Shown here one piece after another: positions 35,788 through 44,028 of a DNA stretch of 64,000 nucleotides. The number at the start of each line of letters is the position of its first letter. Within the stretch, counting starts at the first letter, position 1. The DNA is from Methylonatrum sp040877625 (GTDB lineage: Bacteria; Pseudomonadota; Gammaproteobacteria; Nitrococcales; Aquisalimonadaceae). Under the pieces are notes generated by a model, which saw only the letters and a program-made list of their open reading frames with translations, ran no database searches and had not been told where the DNA came from. The stretch is taken from positions 195,266 through 259,265 of the forward strand of contig JBBDNK010000034.1 of the NCBI GenBank assembly GCA_040877625.1. Reading direction: 5' to 3'. A program made the position numbers and the translations under genes.

Positions 35788-36234
35788 CTAGCGGTTGCTG
35801 AGTTCCTTGCCCTGCACGCTGTGGCGGATGCGGACCACGAAATCCTTCAGATCCTCCGGTACGCCTACCTCGGCATCGAGCATGATAACCAGCCGCCGCG
35901 TATTGTCATTCTTGGTCAGAATGCGGTCGAGCGCACGTAGAATGCTGGGCTTCTGCAGGGAGGCACCCATGTCGCGCAGCAGGTAGATGCCATAGTGGCG
36001 GCTGGCGGCAATATAGCTCAGCGCGTCGCCGATCGAGCGAGTCTGCGGAATGAAGATACGTTCCGTGCCCAGGCGGTAAAGACCGTCATTGGGAGACCAG
36101 CCGTAGACCGCTCGTCCAGTGGTCAGAGTCAGGCGCTTGAATACCTCGAACAGGCGTTCAGGCTGCTCTGTCTCCAGCACCGCAAGCCGGAACTCGGAGT
36201 CAATTACGTTCGCAAGACTGAGACTGTCGACCAT
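35788..36234 (-). CDS. Conserved hypothetical protein resembling the N-terminal domain of Ycf46-type AAA ATPases
   Basis: A 148-residue soluble protein. The pattern V-Y-G-W-S-x2-D-G-L, Y-G-I-Y-L-L-R-D, then I-L-R-A-L-D-R-I-L and V-I-M-L-D-A-E-V-G-V-P-E-D-L resembles the regulatory N-terminal domain of Ycf46-like AAA ATPases, in which a Ras-like fold precedes the ATPase. No Walker motif or ATPase domain is present, and none lies nearby. It is convergent with the glycosylase gene. Function is unknown. Confidence 0.65.
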   Translation of the reverse strand: MVDSLSLANVIDSEFRLAVLETEQPERLFEVFKRLTLTTGRAVYGWSPNDGLYRLGTERIFIPQTRSIGDALSYIAASRHYGIYLLRDMGASLQKPSILRALDRILTKNDNTRRLVIMLDAEVGVPEDLKDFVVRIRHSVQGKELSNR

Positions 36235-36360
36235 GTTTATCCTTCCCGGAATTCTCTAGCTCTCGATAATGAGAACGCAGCCATAGCCTATGGCCGGCCA
36301 AGGGGAGGCTACCGTGATCCGCGTCACAATCGCCGTACCCTGTCATTCTGGGTGATTGCG

Positions 36361-37155
36361 TTATGTGATTGACGCAACACCAAGCCGTCGTCCGTGTAAT
36401 GCGCGGCTATCCGGCCCCAGCATGTAGACGTAACACGCGGCCAGGTCATCGGGTTGCGATAACGCCGCGGTATCCTCCGCCGGATAGGCCTGTCTGCGCA
36501 AGCCCGTATTGACGGCACCCGGATCAAAGCTGTTGATGCGGACCGTGCTGTTCGCGCCGAGTTCCAGAGCCAGTATCTCCATCATGGTTTCCAGCGCACC
36601 GTTGGCAACGCCGTAAGCCCCCCAGAAGGCCCGTCCGAGGCGGCCGGTGCGGTCGCTGGTGAAAACGATCCGTGCATCCTTCGAGCGCTTGAGCAGGGGT
36701 ATGCAGACCTGATTGAGCAAGAAGGGCGCATTGATATTTACATGCAAGGTACGTGCCCATAGTTCTGGGTCGTACTGCTGCATGGGTGAGAGTTCGCCCA
36801 GCATGGAGGCGCTGTGCAGCAAGCCGTCGAGGCGGCCGAACTGCTGGTCGACGGCTGTGGCAAGTTCCAGAAATTCGGCCGGCCCCACGCCTTCCAGGTT
36901 CATTGGGTGGATCAAGGGCTCCGGCGCGCCCGCGGCGGTGAGTTCGTCGTACAGGCGTTCCAGTTGCTTGAGCGCCTTGTCGAGCAGAATCACCCTGGCA
37001 CCGGCATCCGCACAGGCCATCGCGGCGGCCCGTCCCAGGCCGTTCGCGGCGCCGGTGATCAGTATAACGCGGTCGCGTAGAGTGCCCGCGGGGGGCTGAT
37101 AATCCATGGGGACGACGGCTTCCTGCCCCAGGTCCGGAATGGAGGGTGCGCTCAT
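36361..37155 (-). CDS. yciK: YciK-like short-chain dehydrogenase with degenerate active site
   Basis: A 264-residue SDR-fold protein matching YciK along its length: Y-Q-P-P start region, cofactor motif T-G-A-A-N-G-L-G, and W-G-A-Y. Compared with E. coli YciK, however, the catalytic Ser is Asp (T-S-D-R), Y-x3-K has become Y-G-V-A-N, and the N-A-G motif has become S-A-S. Reductase activity is therefore unlikely by the usual mechanism, though NAD(P) binding may remain. The ATG at 37155 lies 1 bp after the stop of the previous gene. Neighbouring ubiG and a Gph-like gene match the Pseudomonas order. Confidence 0.88.
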   Translation of the reverse strand: MSAPSIPDLGQEAVVPMDYQPPAGTLRDRVILITGAANGLGRAAAMACADAGARVILLDKALKQLERLYDELTAAGAPEPLIHPMNLEGVGPAEFLELATAVDQQFGRLDGLLHSASMLGELSPMQQYDPELWARTLHVNINAPFLLNQVCIPLLKRSKDARIVFTSDRTGRLGRAFWGAYGVANGALETMMEILALELGANSTVRINSFDPGAVNTGLRRQAYPAEDTAALSQPDDLAACYVYMLGPDSRALHGRRLGVASIT

Positions 37156-37156
37156 G

Positions 37157-38002
37157 TCATGATTCCCGACGGTTGCGACGCGCAATGCGCCATGCGATCC
37201 AGAGTTTGCGGATCGGTGTAAGCTCGAAACCCCGCTCAAGCAGGGGGTGATTTTCCGCAGCCATTTCCTTGAGCAACGCGCGCGCAAGTGCGATTCGGAT
37301 AAGCCCGAATCGCTGCGCCGAGCGATCCTCTGCCGGTAGCCGCGTTTCGGCCTGTGTAAAGAAATCCTCAACGCGTGCGGCCTGCGTGGCCAGTAATGCC
37401 CGGACGGAGGCGGGAGAGTGCCGGTATGCCAGCGCCTCTCTTTCTACCCCCGACTCACGCAGTTCGTCTTCCGGAATGTAGCAGCGCCCGGCGTCGGCAT
37501 GTCGGCGCAGATCCCGCAATTTGCCGAACAGCCCCATGCCCATGCCCATGTCGTGAGCGAACTGTAAGGTTTTCCGGCGCTGATAACCGCAGATCTCCAC
37601 CGTGAGATGCGCCAGGGAGCCGGCCGTGCGGTGCTCATGGACGGAAAGCTCCCGAAATCCAGGGTACAGGCCGTATTCCAGATCCATCATCGCGCCTTCC
37701 AGCATGTCCCGGAACGGCTCCGGCGACAGCGTGTGAGCGGCAATTGCCGATGTCAGTGCCTGGCTGACAGGGTGTCGGCCTTGGCCGCGTTCAATGCGTT
37801 GAAGTTCCTCTCGCCACCAGTTCAGTTTGACCGACGCCACGCCCGGATCCGACACCTCATGAGGGATGCCAAGGACTTCGGCTGCATAGGCGTGTACGGC
37901 CAGCAGGCCCGCGCGAGACGCGGGTTCCGCAAAGCGCAATGCATAATAGAGATCCGAGCCGGGTGGCGCGACCCGGTCTCGACAATATTCCAGCGGTTCC
38001 AT
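37157..38002 (-). CDS. Squalene/phytoene synthase-fold protein, NDUFAF6-like
   Basis: A 281-residue all-helical protein of the trans-isoprenyl diphosphate synthase fold. The first Asp-rich motif of true synthases (D-D-x2-D) is replaced by A-A-E-V-L-G-I-P-H-E-V-S-D, and the second has R-D-L-R-R-H-A-D instead of D-x3-D, although G-R-C-Y-I-P follows. The first-half pattern V-K-L-N-W-W-R-E-E-L matches NDUFAF6-type assembly factors better than enzymes. It is probably non-catalytic. No carotenoid or hopanoid genes are adjacent. Confidence 0.8.
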   Translation of the reverse strand: MEPLEYCRDRVAPPGSDLYYALRFAEPASRAGLLAVHAYAAEVLGIPHEVSDPGVASVKLNWWREELQRIERGQGRHPVSQALTSAIAAHTLSPEPFRDMLEGAMMDLEYGLYPGFRELSVHEHRTAGSLAHLTVEICGYQRRKTLQFAHDMGMGMGLFGKLRDLRRHADAGRCYIPEDELRESGVEREALAYRHSPASVRALLATQAARVEDFFTQAETRLPAEDRSAQRFGLIRIALARALLKEMAAENHPLLERGFELTPIRKLWIAWRIARRNRRES

Positions 38003-38077
38003 GTTGTGCGCTCGGAAAGGTTGATAATTTGTGGAGTGCAAGCCACACCGGCGCGACCATAGCACGGGCGGTGTCGA

Positions 38078-39364
38078 TCAACCTTCGGAACTGTTCTCCA
38101 CGGCCACGGCTCGAACACCTTTTTCGATCGGCTCCGCCGTGGTCAGGGTTTTTCGCGGACGTAGTCCCAGTTCCGTAAAGCGTCGCGCACCGGGCAGTAC
38201 CTGCTTCTCAAGTGAGCCGATGGCACGATTGAAGTGGTCGACACTGCTGCCCAGGCTCCGGCCCAGCTTCTCCAGGTGGTCGGTAAATGTCACCACGCGG
38301 TCATACAGGGTTTCTCCCAGTTCGCGGATCTGCGCGGCGCTTTCCGCAACGGTTTCCTGCTGCCAGCCGAATGCCACCGCCCTTAGCAGGGCCACCAGGC
38401 TGGTGGGCGTGGCAATGATGACGCGCTGGCCCAGGGCGTCTTCCATAATGGCGCGATCACGGTCCTGTGCGGCGGCCAGAAACTGCTCTCCGGGGATGAA
38501 CAGCACCACGAAGTCGGGTGTGTTGGTGAACTGCTGCCAGTAGCGCTTGCCCGCAAGCTCCCGCACGCGCTCGCGGACCTTGCGGGCGTGCCGGTCCAGG
38601 GCCGCGTCCCGACTGCCTTCGTCGGGCGCCTCAATGGCTTCCAGATAGGCGTCCAGTGGCGTCTTGGCATCAATGATGACCTGGCGGCCGTTGGGCATGC
38701 GGACGACCATGTCCGGCCGTTGTACGCCGCTATCAGCGCGCACCGTAGCCTGCTCATCGAAATCGCAGTACTCCACCATGCCGGCCAGTTCGGCCAGTCG
38801 CCGCAGTGTCATTTCTCCCCACCGGCCGCGCACTTCCGGTCTTCGCAGGGCCTTGACCAGGTTGCGGGTTTCGCCCTGCAGTTCGGTCTGTACCCGTGCC
38901 ATGCCCGACAGATGGCGGTCGAGGTCGCCGTAGGCCTTCTGGCGTTCCTGCTCCATCAGACGGATCTGCTCTTCGGTTCGTTTCAGGGCATCGCCGATGG
39001 GTTTGACCAGGGCCTCCACGGCCTTCTCCCGCTCGCCGAGGTCCGCCCGCGCCTGTACCTGGTATTGTTGCAGGCGTTCCTGGGCGAGGCGCAGAAATTG
39101 TTCATTGTTGTTGCGCAAGGCTCGGGAAGATAGGGCGCTGAAATTCTGGGCAAGCTGTTCGCGTGCGGCGGTGAATGCGGCCTGACGCTCCTCCGCCACC
39201 AGCGACTGCGCCTCGAGTCGGCTATGCAATTCGGTGTTTTCCTGCTCCAGGATGCGGATACGGGCCTGGGCGCGAAGATAGACTGCCAGGCCGCTGATCA
39301 ACGCCACGCAGACGCCGGCCAGAGCCATGATCAACAGCTGTTCCGCTGAAATCGAATGCGGCAT
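38078..39364 (-). CDS. rmuC: DNA recombination protein RmuC
   Basis: RmuC limits DNA rearrangements between short inverted repeats. The 428-residue protein has an N-terminal membrane helix (about 9-29), a long coiled coil (to about 170) and the conserved nuclease-like core with G-R-W-G-E-M-T-L-R-R, D-A-K-T-P-L-D-A-Y and F-I-P-G-E-Q-F. The PD-(D/E)xK-like D-A-K motif is intact. It lies 75 bp before the NDUFAF6-like gene and 11 bp after the phosphatase gene on the same strand. Confidence 0.94.
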   Translation of the reverse strand: MPHSISAEQLLIMALAGVCVALISGLAVYLRAQARIRILEQENTELHSRLEAQSLVAEERQAAFTAAREQLAQNFSALSSRALRNNNEQFLRLAQERLQQYQVQARADLGEREKAVEALVKPIGDALKRTEEQIRLMEQERQKAYGDLDRHLSGMARVQTELQGETRNLVKALRRPEVRGRWGEMTLRRLAELAGMVEYCDFDEQATVRADSGVQRPDMVVRMPNGRQVIIDAKTPLDAYLEAIEAPDEGSRDAALDRHARKVRERVRELAGKRYWQQFTNTPDFVVLFIPGEQFLAAAQDRDRAIMEDALGQRVIIATPTSLVALLRAVAFGWQQETVAESAAQIRELGETLYDRVVTFTDHLEKLGRSLGSSVDHFNRAIGSLEKQVLPGARRFTELGLRPRKTLTTAEPIEKGVRAVAVENSSEG

Positions 39365-39375
39365 GGGGACGGCTG

Positions 39376-40251
39376 TCAGCCTGTCCGGCTGCCGGGGACG
39401 GAGAGCAATGGCGCCGCTCCGGCATCAAGGTACGGAAGTGGTCCGTCGGTGATGGAGACGGTGTCCCGGTCCAGCCAGCGCAGCAGTTCCAGCGGGTGGC
39501 CGAGCAGGCCGTTTGCTCCCCAGCGCGTCGGTTCGTCCTCTGCGCAGATGTAGCCGAACAGGGCTACCAGCGTGCTGGTGCCGGCAGCCTGGCCGGCGGT
39601 CACGTCGCGCATTGCGTCACCCACCAGCACGGCCTCGGCAGGGGCTACGTCCAGGAGTTCGCAGGCGTGGGTGACAGGTGCGGGATGCGGCTTGCGATGC
39701 GCCACGGTATCACCGCAGACAATGCAGGACGCCCGTTCCGCCAACCCCAGGTCGCGCAGCAGAGGGTTGCTCAGCCACGCCGGCTTGTTGGTGACAACGC
39801 CCCAGCGAAGGCCCCGGTGCTCAATGGCGTCCAGCAGCTCGAGTATGCCGGTAAACGGTGACGTAAGGCGGCTAACCTGCTGGTGATAGAGATCGAGGTA
39901 ACGGCTGCGCAGCGCTTCCATGCGCGGATCATCATGCGCGATGTGGAATCCGCGCTGGATCATTGCCGCGCTGCCGTGGGAGACCACGGGCCCGAAGCTG
40001 CCTTCAGGCAATGCTAGCTGTCCGTGTTCTTCGAGCAGTTGATTGGCGGTATGTATCAGGTCCGGCGCGGTATCGAGCAGCGTGCCGTCGAGATCGAACA
40101 GCACCGCGCGCAGGGGGGGTGGTGCGAGCAGGCCGCGGCCGGATCCGGGTACGGCAAGTTCGTGTTGTGCTTGCCATGCCTGCAGGGGCAAGCCGGCGCG
40201 GCTGGCGGATTCGGCGGCGGGGGGTGTGCCTGTGCGGCTAGACGGTTCCAT
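39376..40251 (-). CDS. HAD-superfamily phosphatase, Gph/MupP-like
   Basis: A HAD subfamily IA phosphatase with all motifs: F-D-L-D-G-T-L-L-D-T (motif I), V-V-T-N-K (II), H-R-K-P-H-P (III) and V-G-D-A-M-R-D (IV). By sequence it resembles phosphoglycolate phosphatase. The order ubiG-phosphatase-yciK matches Pseudomonas, where this gene is MupP, the MurNAc-6-phosphate phosphatase of peptidoglycan recycling, so that role is a fair alternative. From the ATG at 40251 the protein is 291 residues and overlaps ubiG by 14 bp. The first 48 residues are Pro/Ala-rich and may not be translated. Confidence 0.85.
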   Translation of the reverse strand: MEPSSRTGTPPAAESASRAGLPLQAWQAQHELAVPGSGRGLLAPPPLRAVLFDLDGTLLDTAPDLIHTANQLLEEHGQLALPEGSFGPVVSHGSAAMIQRGFHIAHDDPRMEALRSRYLDLYHQQVSRLTSPFTGILELLDAIEHRGLRWGVVTNKPAWLSNPLLRDLGLAERASCIVCGDTVAHRKPHPAPVTHACELLDVAPAEAVLVGDAMRDVTAGQAAGTSTLVALFGYICAEDEPTRWGANGLLGHPLELLRWLDRDTVSITDGPLPYLDAGAAPLLSVPGSRTG

Positions 40252-40972
40252 TCGCACGGTCCTCGTTCGGCTTGCCATAGCAGGCGAGATAGTTAACCGA
40301 AACATCGCCGCCGAGCTGATAGCGGCGGCTTAGCGGGTTGTACTGCAGGCCGCGCAGGGCGAGCAGATTCAGTTCCGCGGACCGTGCCCAGCGGTCGAGT
40401 TCCGAGGGGCGGATGAATTTCGCATAATCGTGCGTTCCTCGCGGCAGCATGCCGAGCAGGTACTCGGCACCGACGATCGCCAGCGCGTAGGACTTCGGGT
40501 TTCTGTTAAGAGTGGAAAAGAACAGGCGCCCGCCAGGGCATAGCAATCGGCTGCAGGCGAGCACGACGGACGCGGGGTCCGGCACGTGTTCCAGCAGTTC
40601 CATGCAGGTGATGACGTCGAAGCTTTCCGGTTCCTGGTCGGCCAGCGATTCCACCGTCTGCTGGACGTAATCGATCTCTACGCCGGTTTCCAGTGCGTGG
40701 AGACGTGCCACATCCAGTGGCGCCCGCCCCATGTCCAGGCCGGTGGTTCGGGCGCCGGCCAGAGCCAGGCTTTCGGTCAGGATGCCGCCGCCGCAGCCGG
40801 CATCCAGCGCCCGGGTCCCTTGCAGCTCCGCATGGTCACGGATGAACGCGAGGCGCAGGGGGTTGATGGCGTGCAGGGGTTTGAACTCGCTGTCCGGATC
40901 CCACCAGCGGCTAGCCGCCGCCTCGAACTTGGCGATTTCGGAGGGGCTGATGTTGCCGGCAGCATTGTTCAT
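40238..40972 (-). CDS. ubiG: UbiG, ubiquinone biosynthesis O-methyltransferase
   Basis: UbiG performs both O-methylations in ubiquinone synthesis using SAM. The 244-residue protein shows the SAM-binding motif L-D-A-G-C-G-G-G-I-L, the F-D-V-I-T-C-M-E-L-L-E-H segment, the family hallmark W-W-D-P-D-S-E-F-K-P-L-H near the N-terminus, and G-T-H-D-Y. I place the start at the ATG at 40972 (M-N-N-A-A-G); an ATG at 40993 is also in frame. A 26-bp palindrome lies just upstream. Confidence 0.94.
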   Translation of the reverse strand: MNNAAGNISPSEIAKFEAAASRWWDPDSEFKPLHAINPLRLAFIRDHAELQGTRALDAGCGGGILTESLALAGARTTGLDMGRAPLDVARLHALETGVEIDYVQQTVESLADQEPESFDVITCMELLEHVPDPASVVLACSRLLCPGGRLFFSTLNRNPKSYALAIVGAEYLLGMLPRGTHDYAKFIRPSELDRWARSAELNLLALRGLQYNPLSRRYQLGGDVSVNYLACYGKPNEDRANGTV

Positions 40973-40998
40973 GGAGACGATTATGTTAATCAATGGCT

Positions 40999-41024
40999 AA
41001 GCGTTACAACTTAATGTAACGCTT
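40999..41024. promoter_or_regulatory. 10-bp inverted repeat upstream of ubiG
   Basis: AAGCGTTACA and TGTAACGCTT are exact reverse complements separated by ACTTAA. The repeat sits between the mtaD stop and the ubiG start on the leftward strand. Read leftward, TTGTAA inside it and CATAAT 18 bases on resemble a promoter that would start very close to the ubiG ATG, so the repeat could be an operator over the -35. It lacks a T-run and is not a typical terminator. Confidence 0.5.
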
Positions 41025-41098
41025 GGGGCGCGGATGAGCAATCGTAAATTTGACGACCTACAACAATAGAGTCGCGAATTCATGCAGAGGTTCCGTGC

Positions 41099-42418
41099 TC
41101 AGGACTGGGGCAGCAGGCGCTGCTGCCAGGTCCGCACGCGCTCAAGTACATTGGTCGCGTTTATTGTCGTGAGTTCCCTGTCTCTCAGAAGATGACGGCC
41201 TGCAACCCAGACGTCGCTGACCTGTTCCCGGTTGGCGACGTAGACAAGTTGTGAAACCGGGTGGTAGACGGGTTCCATATCGATTCCACTCAGGCGAATG
41301 GCTGTAACGTCGGCGAACTTGCCGGGTACGAGCGAGCCGATATTGTCGTCCAATCCCAATGCACGGGCTCCCGAGAGGGTTGCCATGGTCAGGGCGCGAG
41401 CGGCCGGCAGCGCCGCCGCATTGCCGGCCACGCCTTTTGCCAGCATGGCGGCGGTGCGCATCTCGCCGAACATGTCCAGATCATTGTTGCTGGCCGCGCC
41501 ATCCGTGCCCAGGGCGACGTTCACGTCGGCGTCCAGCAAGCGCTGTACCGGGCAGAAGCCGCTGGCCAGTTTAAGGTTGGATTCCGGGCAGTGAATGACG
41601 CTGGCGTTGGCTTCGGCCATGAGTGCGATTTCCTCGTCCGTGAGCTGGGTCATGTGCACGGCCATCAGCGAGGGTGTGATCAGGCCGAACCGCTGCAGCC
41701 GCTGCAATGGGCGCAGGCCGGTTTTTTCGAGGCTGTCGCTGACCTCGAACGCGGTTTCATGTACATGCATGTGTACCGGTGCGTCCAGCTCGCCGGCGAG
41801 TACCGCAACGCGGTTCAAGGCGTCGTCGCCGACCGTGTAGGGGGCGTGGGGTGCGAACACGGTGGTGATCAGCGGGTCACCGCGACGTGAATCCCGCAGG
41901 GCGAGGCCTTTGTCCAGGTAATCTTCGGGGCCGGAGCCGTAGGCGCTGGGAAAGTCGAAGACGATCATGCCGACGGAGGCGCGCATGCCGGCCTGGCTGG
42001 CGACCCGGGCCGTTACTTCCGGGAAAAAGTACATGTCGTTGAAGCAGGTGACGCCGCCGCTGAGCATTTCCGCGCAGGCGGAGGAAACGCCGTCGTGAAC
42101 GAAATCCGCCCCAACGTGCTGCTGCTCCGCCGGCCAGACGTGTTCCTGCAGCCAGGTCATCAGGGGCAGATCGTCGGCGAGGCCGCGCATGAGATTCATG
42201 GCGGCATGGGTGTGGGCGTTCACCAGCCCGGGTATGACGGCATGCTCCGGGAGATCCGTGACGTTGGCGGCGCTGTAATGCTGCCGTGCCTGGTCGGTGG
42301 GCAGCACGGCAACAATGCGTCCATCGCGAATGGCGACGCTGTGGTAGTCCAGCGCCAGGCCTTCGGGCTCCACCGGAATAACCCAGCGGGCGCTGATCAG
42401 GGTGTCGATATGTTCCAT
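41099..42418 (-). CDS. mtaD: 5'-methylthioadenosine/S-adenosylhomocysteine deaminase
   Basis: An amidohydrolase of the MTA/SAH deaminase group, 439 residues. Metal and catalytic residues are visible: H-T-H in N-A-H-T-H-A-A-M-N, M-H-V-H-E-T, the H in A-V-H-M, and G-T-D-G-A-A-S-N-N-D. It deaminates methylthioadenosine to methylthioinosine, or SAH to S-inosylhomocysteine. Divergent mtnA (182 bp away) supports a methionine salvage role, as in Pseudomonas, where the deaminase gene is also beside mtnA and ubiG. The ATG at 42418 begins the family sequence; upstream in-frame codons do not match. Confidence 0.92.
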   Translation of the reverse strand: MEHIDTLISARWVIPVEPEGLALDYHSVAIRDGRIVAVLPTDQARQHYSAANVTDLPEHAVIPGLVNAHTHAAMNLMRGLADDLPLMTWLQEHVWPAEQQHVGADFVHDGVSSACAEMLSGGVTCFNDMYFFPEVTARVASQAGMRASVGMIVFDFPSAYGSGPEDYLDKGLALRDSRRGDPLITTVFAPHAPYTVGDDALNRVAVLAGELDAPVHMHVHETAFEVSDSLEKTGLRPLQRLQRFGLITPSLMAVHMTQLTDEEIALMAEANASVIHCPESNLKLASGFCPVQRLLDADVNVALGTDGAASNNDLDMFGEMRTAAMLAKGVAGNAAALPAARALTMATLSGARALGLDDNIGSLVPGKFADVTAIRLSGIDMEPVYHPVSQLVYVANREQVSDVWVAGRHLLRDRELTTINATNVLERVRTWQQRLLPQS

Positions 42419-42599
42419 GTGCTTGCTCCGACCCGCAAATTGTGCCGCGCAGTATAACGTGTGATTGCAATCTATAGTGCGAGGAAAGGGCCGTGACCGC
42501 GGGGTGCCTGTCACCTCCGCCGCCGTCGACCGTAGGGGCTTGCCGCTCCGTCTCGCTGTGCGACAATAGCGCCCCACTGAAATCAAGGTATGCAGGAAC

Positions 42600-43670
42600 A
42601 TGCCCGTCCACGACACCATCCGGCCCATTCGCTGGGTCGATGATCACCTCGAATTGCTGGACCAGCGTCTGCTGCCCGAGCAGGAGCGTCGAATTCATTG
42701 CGCCGACTACGTTGCGGTGACGGACGCGATTCGGAATATGGTGGTCCGGGGCGCGCCGGCCATCGGCATTGCCGCGGCCTACGGTGTGGTGCTGGCGGCC
42801 CGCGCGCTGGCGATCGATGACAGGCAGGCATTGGAGTGTGCGCTGGAGCCGGCGCTGCAGCGGCTGGCGGAGTCACGGCCCACGGCTGTCAATCTCGTCT
42901 GGGCCCTGGACCGCATGCGTCGCTGTCTGGCCGCGGCCGGTGCGGATCCGGTGTCGGCGCTGCTCGGGGAGGCGAACGCGATCGCATCCGAGGATCTGGC
43001 GGCCAACCGGCGCATGGGCGAGCTGGGTGCCGGAATTTTCCAGGAGCGGTGTGCGGCGGTGCTTACCCATTGCAATACCGGCTCCCTTGCCACGGCGGGT
43101 TTCGGCACCGCCCTCGGTGTGATTCGCCAGGGGTTTGCCGATGGGACAATCAGTCGGGTCTATGCGGGCGAGACCCGGCCCTGGCTGCAGGGCGCCAGAT
43201 TGACAGCCTGGGAATTGGCACGGGACGGCATACCGGTTACCGTGCTGGCCGATAGCGCCGCCGCGCTGCTGATGCGCCAGGGTGGGGTGCGCTGGGTCAT
43301 CGTCGGCGCGGACCGCGTCACCGCAAACGGTGATGTGGTCAACAAGATAGGTACCTACGGCCTGGCCCTGGCCGCCCGGGCGCACGGGGTCGGGTTCATG
43401 GTCGTCGCGCCGTCATCAACCGTGGACATGCAACTGGCCGATGGTGACCGCGTCACCATCGAGTACCGCGATGATGCCGAGGTGCTGTCGGTGCGTGGGC
43501 AGAGAATCGCGGCCGACGGCGCCAGCGGCTGGAACCCTGTTTTCGATGTCACGCCGGCGGCGCTGGTGAGTGTGTTGGTCACCGAGCGCGGCGTGATCGA
43601 GAAGCCTGATCGCGACGGCATGGCGCGGCTGTTCGCCGACGCCGGCGAACCGGTGCGCAATGTTCGTTGA
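42600..43670 (+). CDS. mtnA: Methylthioribose-1-phosphate isomerase
   Basis: MtnA interconverts methylthioribose-1-phosphate and methylthioribulose-1-phosphate in methionine salvage. The 356-residue protein has V-V-R-G-A-P-A-I-G-I, the catalytic Cys in T-H-C-N-T-G-S-L-A-T, the catalytic Asp in V-G-A-D-R-V and N-G-D-V-V-N-K-I-G-T-Y. It overlaps the following DUF3301-like gene by 11 bp. No other mtn genes are in this window. Confidence 0.96.
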   Translation: MPVHDTIRPIRWVDDHLELLDQRLLPEQERRIHCADYVAVTDAIRNMVVRGAPAIGIAAAYGVVLAARALAIDDRQALECALEPALQRLAESRPTAVNLVWALDRMRRCLAAAGADPVSALLGEANAIASEDLAANRRMGELGAGIFQERCAAVLTHCNTGSLATAGFGTALGVIRQGFADGTISRVYAGETRPWLQGARLTAWELARDGIPVTVLADSAAALLMRQGGVRWVIVGADRVTANGDVVNKIGTYGLALAARAHGVGFMVVAPSSTVDMQLADGDRVTIEYRDDAEVLSVRGQRIAADGASGWNPVFDVTPAALVSVLVTERGVIEKPDRDGMARLFADAGEPVRNVR

Positions 43671-43983
43671 ACGGTCTGTCGTTCTGGGTCTCCTGGCGTT
43701 GGGGGTTGTGGTGTTGGTCTGGCGTTCATCCATGGGTGCGCAGGAGCGTGCCCGGGAGGCGGGGCGGCGAGCCTGCAGGCACGCCGATGTGCAGTTTCTG
43801 GACGACAGCGTGGCGCGCCAGACGCTTCGTCTGCGGCGCCGACCCGGCGGGCTGCCGGATCTGGAGCGAACGTATCTGTTTGAGTTCTCTACCCGGGGCG
43901 ACCGCCGCTACAAGGGCAGCATCACGGTGGTTGGGCGTGGCCCCGCGCGCGTGGAGATGGAGCCGTTCGAGCCGGTTTCCTGA
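43660..43983 (+). CDS. DUF3301-like membrane-anchored protein
   Basis: A 107-residue protein with an N-terminal membrane helix (about 5-21), then R-E-A-G-R-R-A-C, V-Q-F-L-D-D-S-V-A and a C-terminal Y-L-F-E-F-S-T-R-G-D-R-R-Y-K-G pattern characteristic of DUF3301 proteins of gammaproteobacteria. Function is unknown. The start overlaps the end of mtnA by 11 bp, suggesting a shared transcript. Confidence 0.8.
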   Translation: MFVERSVVLGLLALGVVVLVWRSSMGAQERAREAGRRACRHADVQFLDDSVARQTLRLRRRPGGLPDLERTYLFEFSTRGDRRYKGSITVVGRGPARVEMEPFEPVS

Positions 43984-44028
43984 CTTCCTCGGCCGGCGCT
44001 CGGTCTACGGTGGACAATGGAGTATAAA

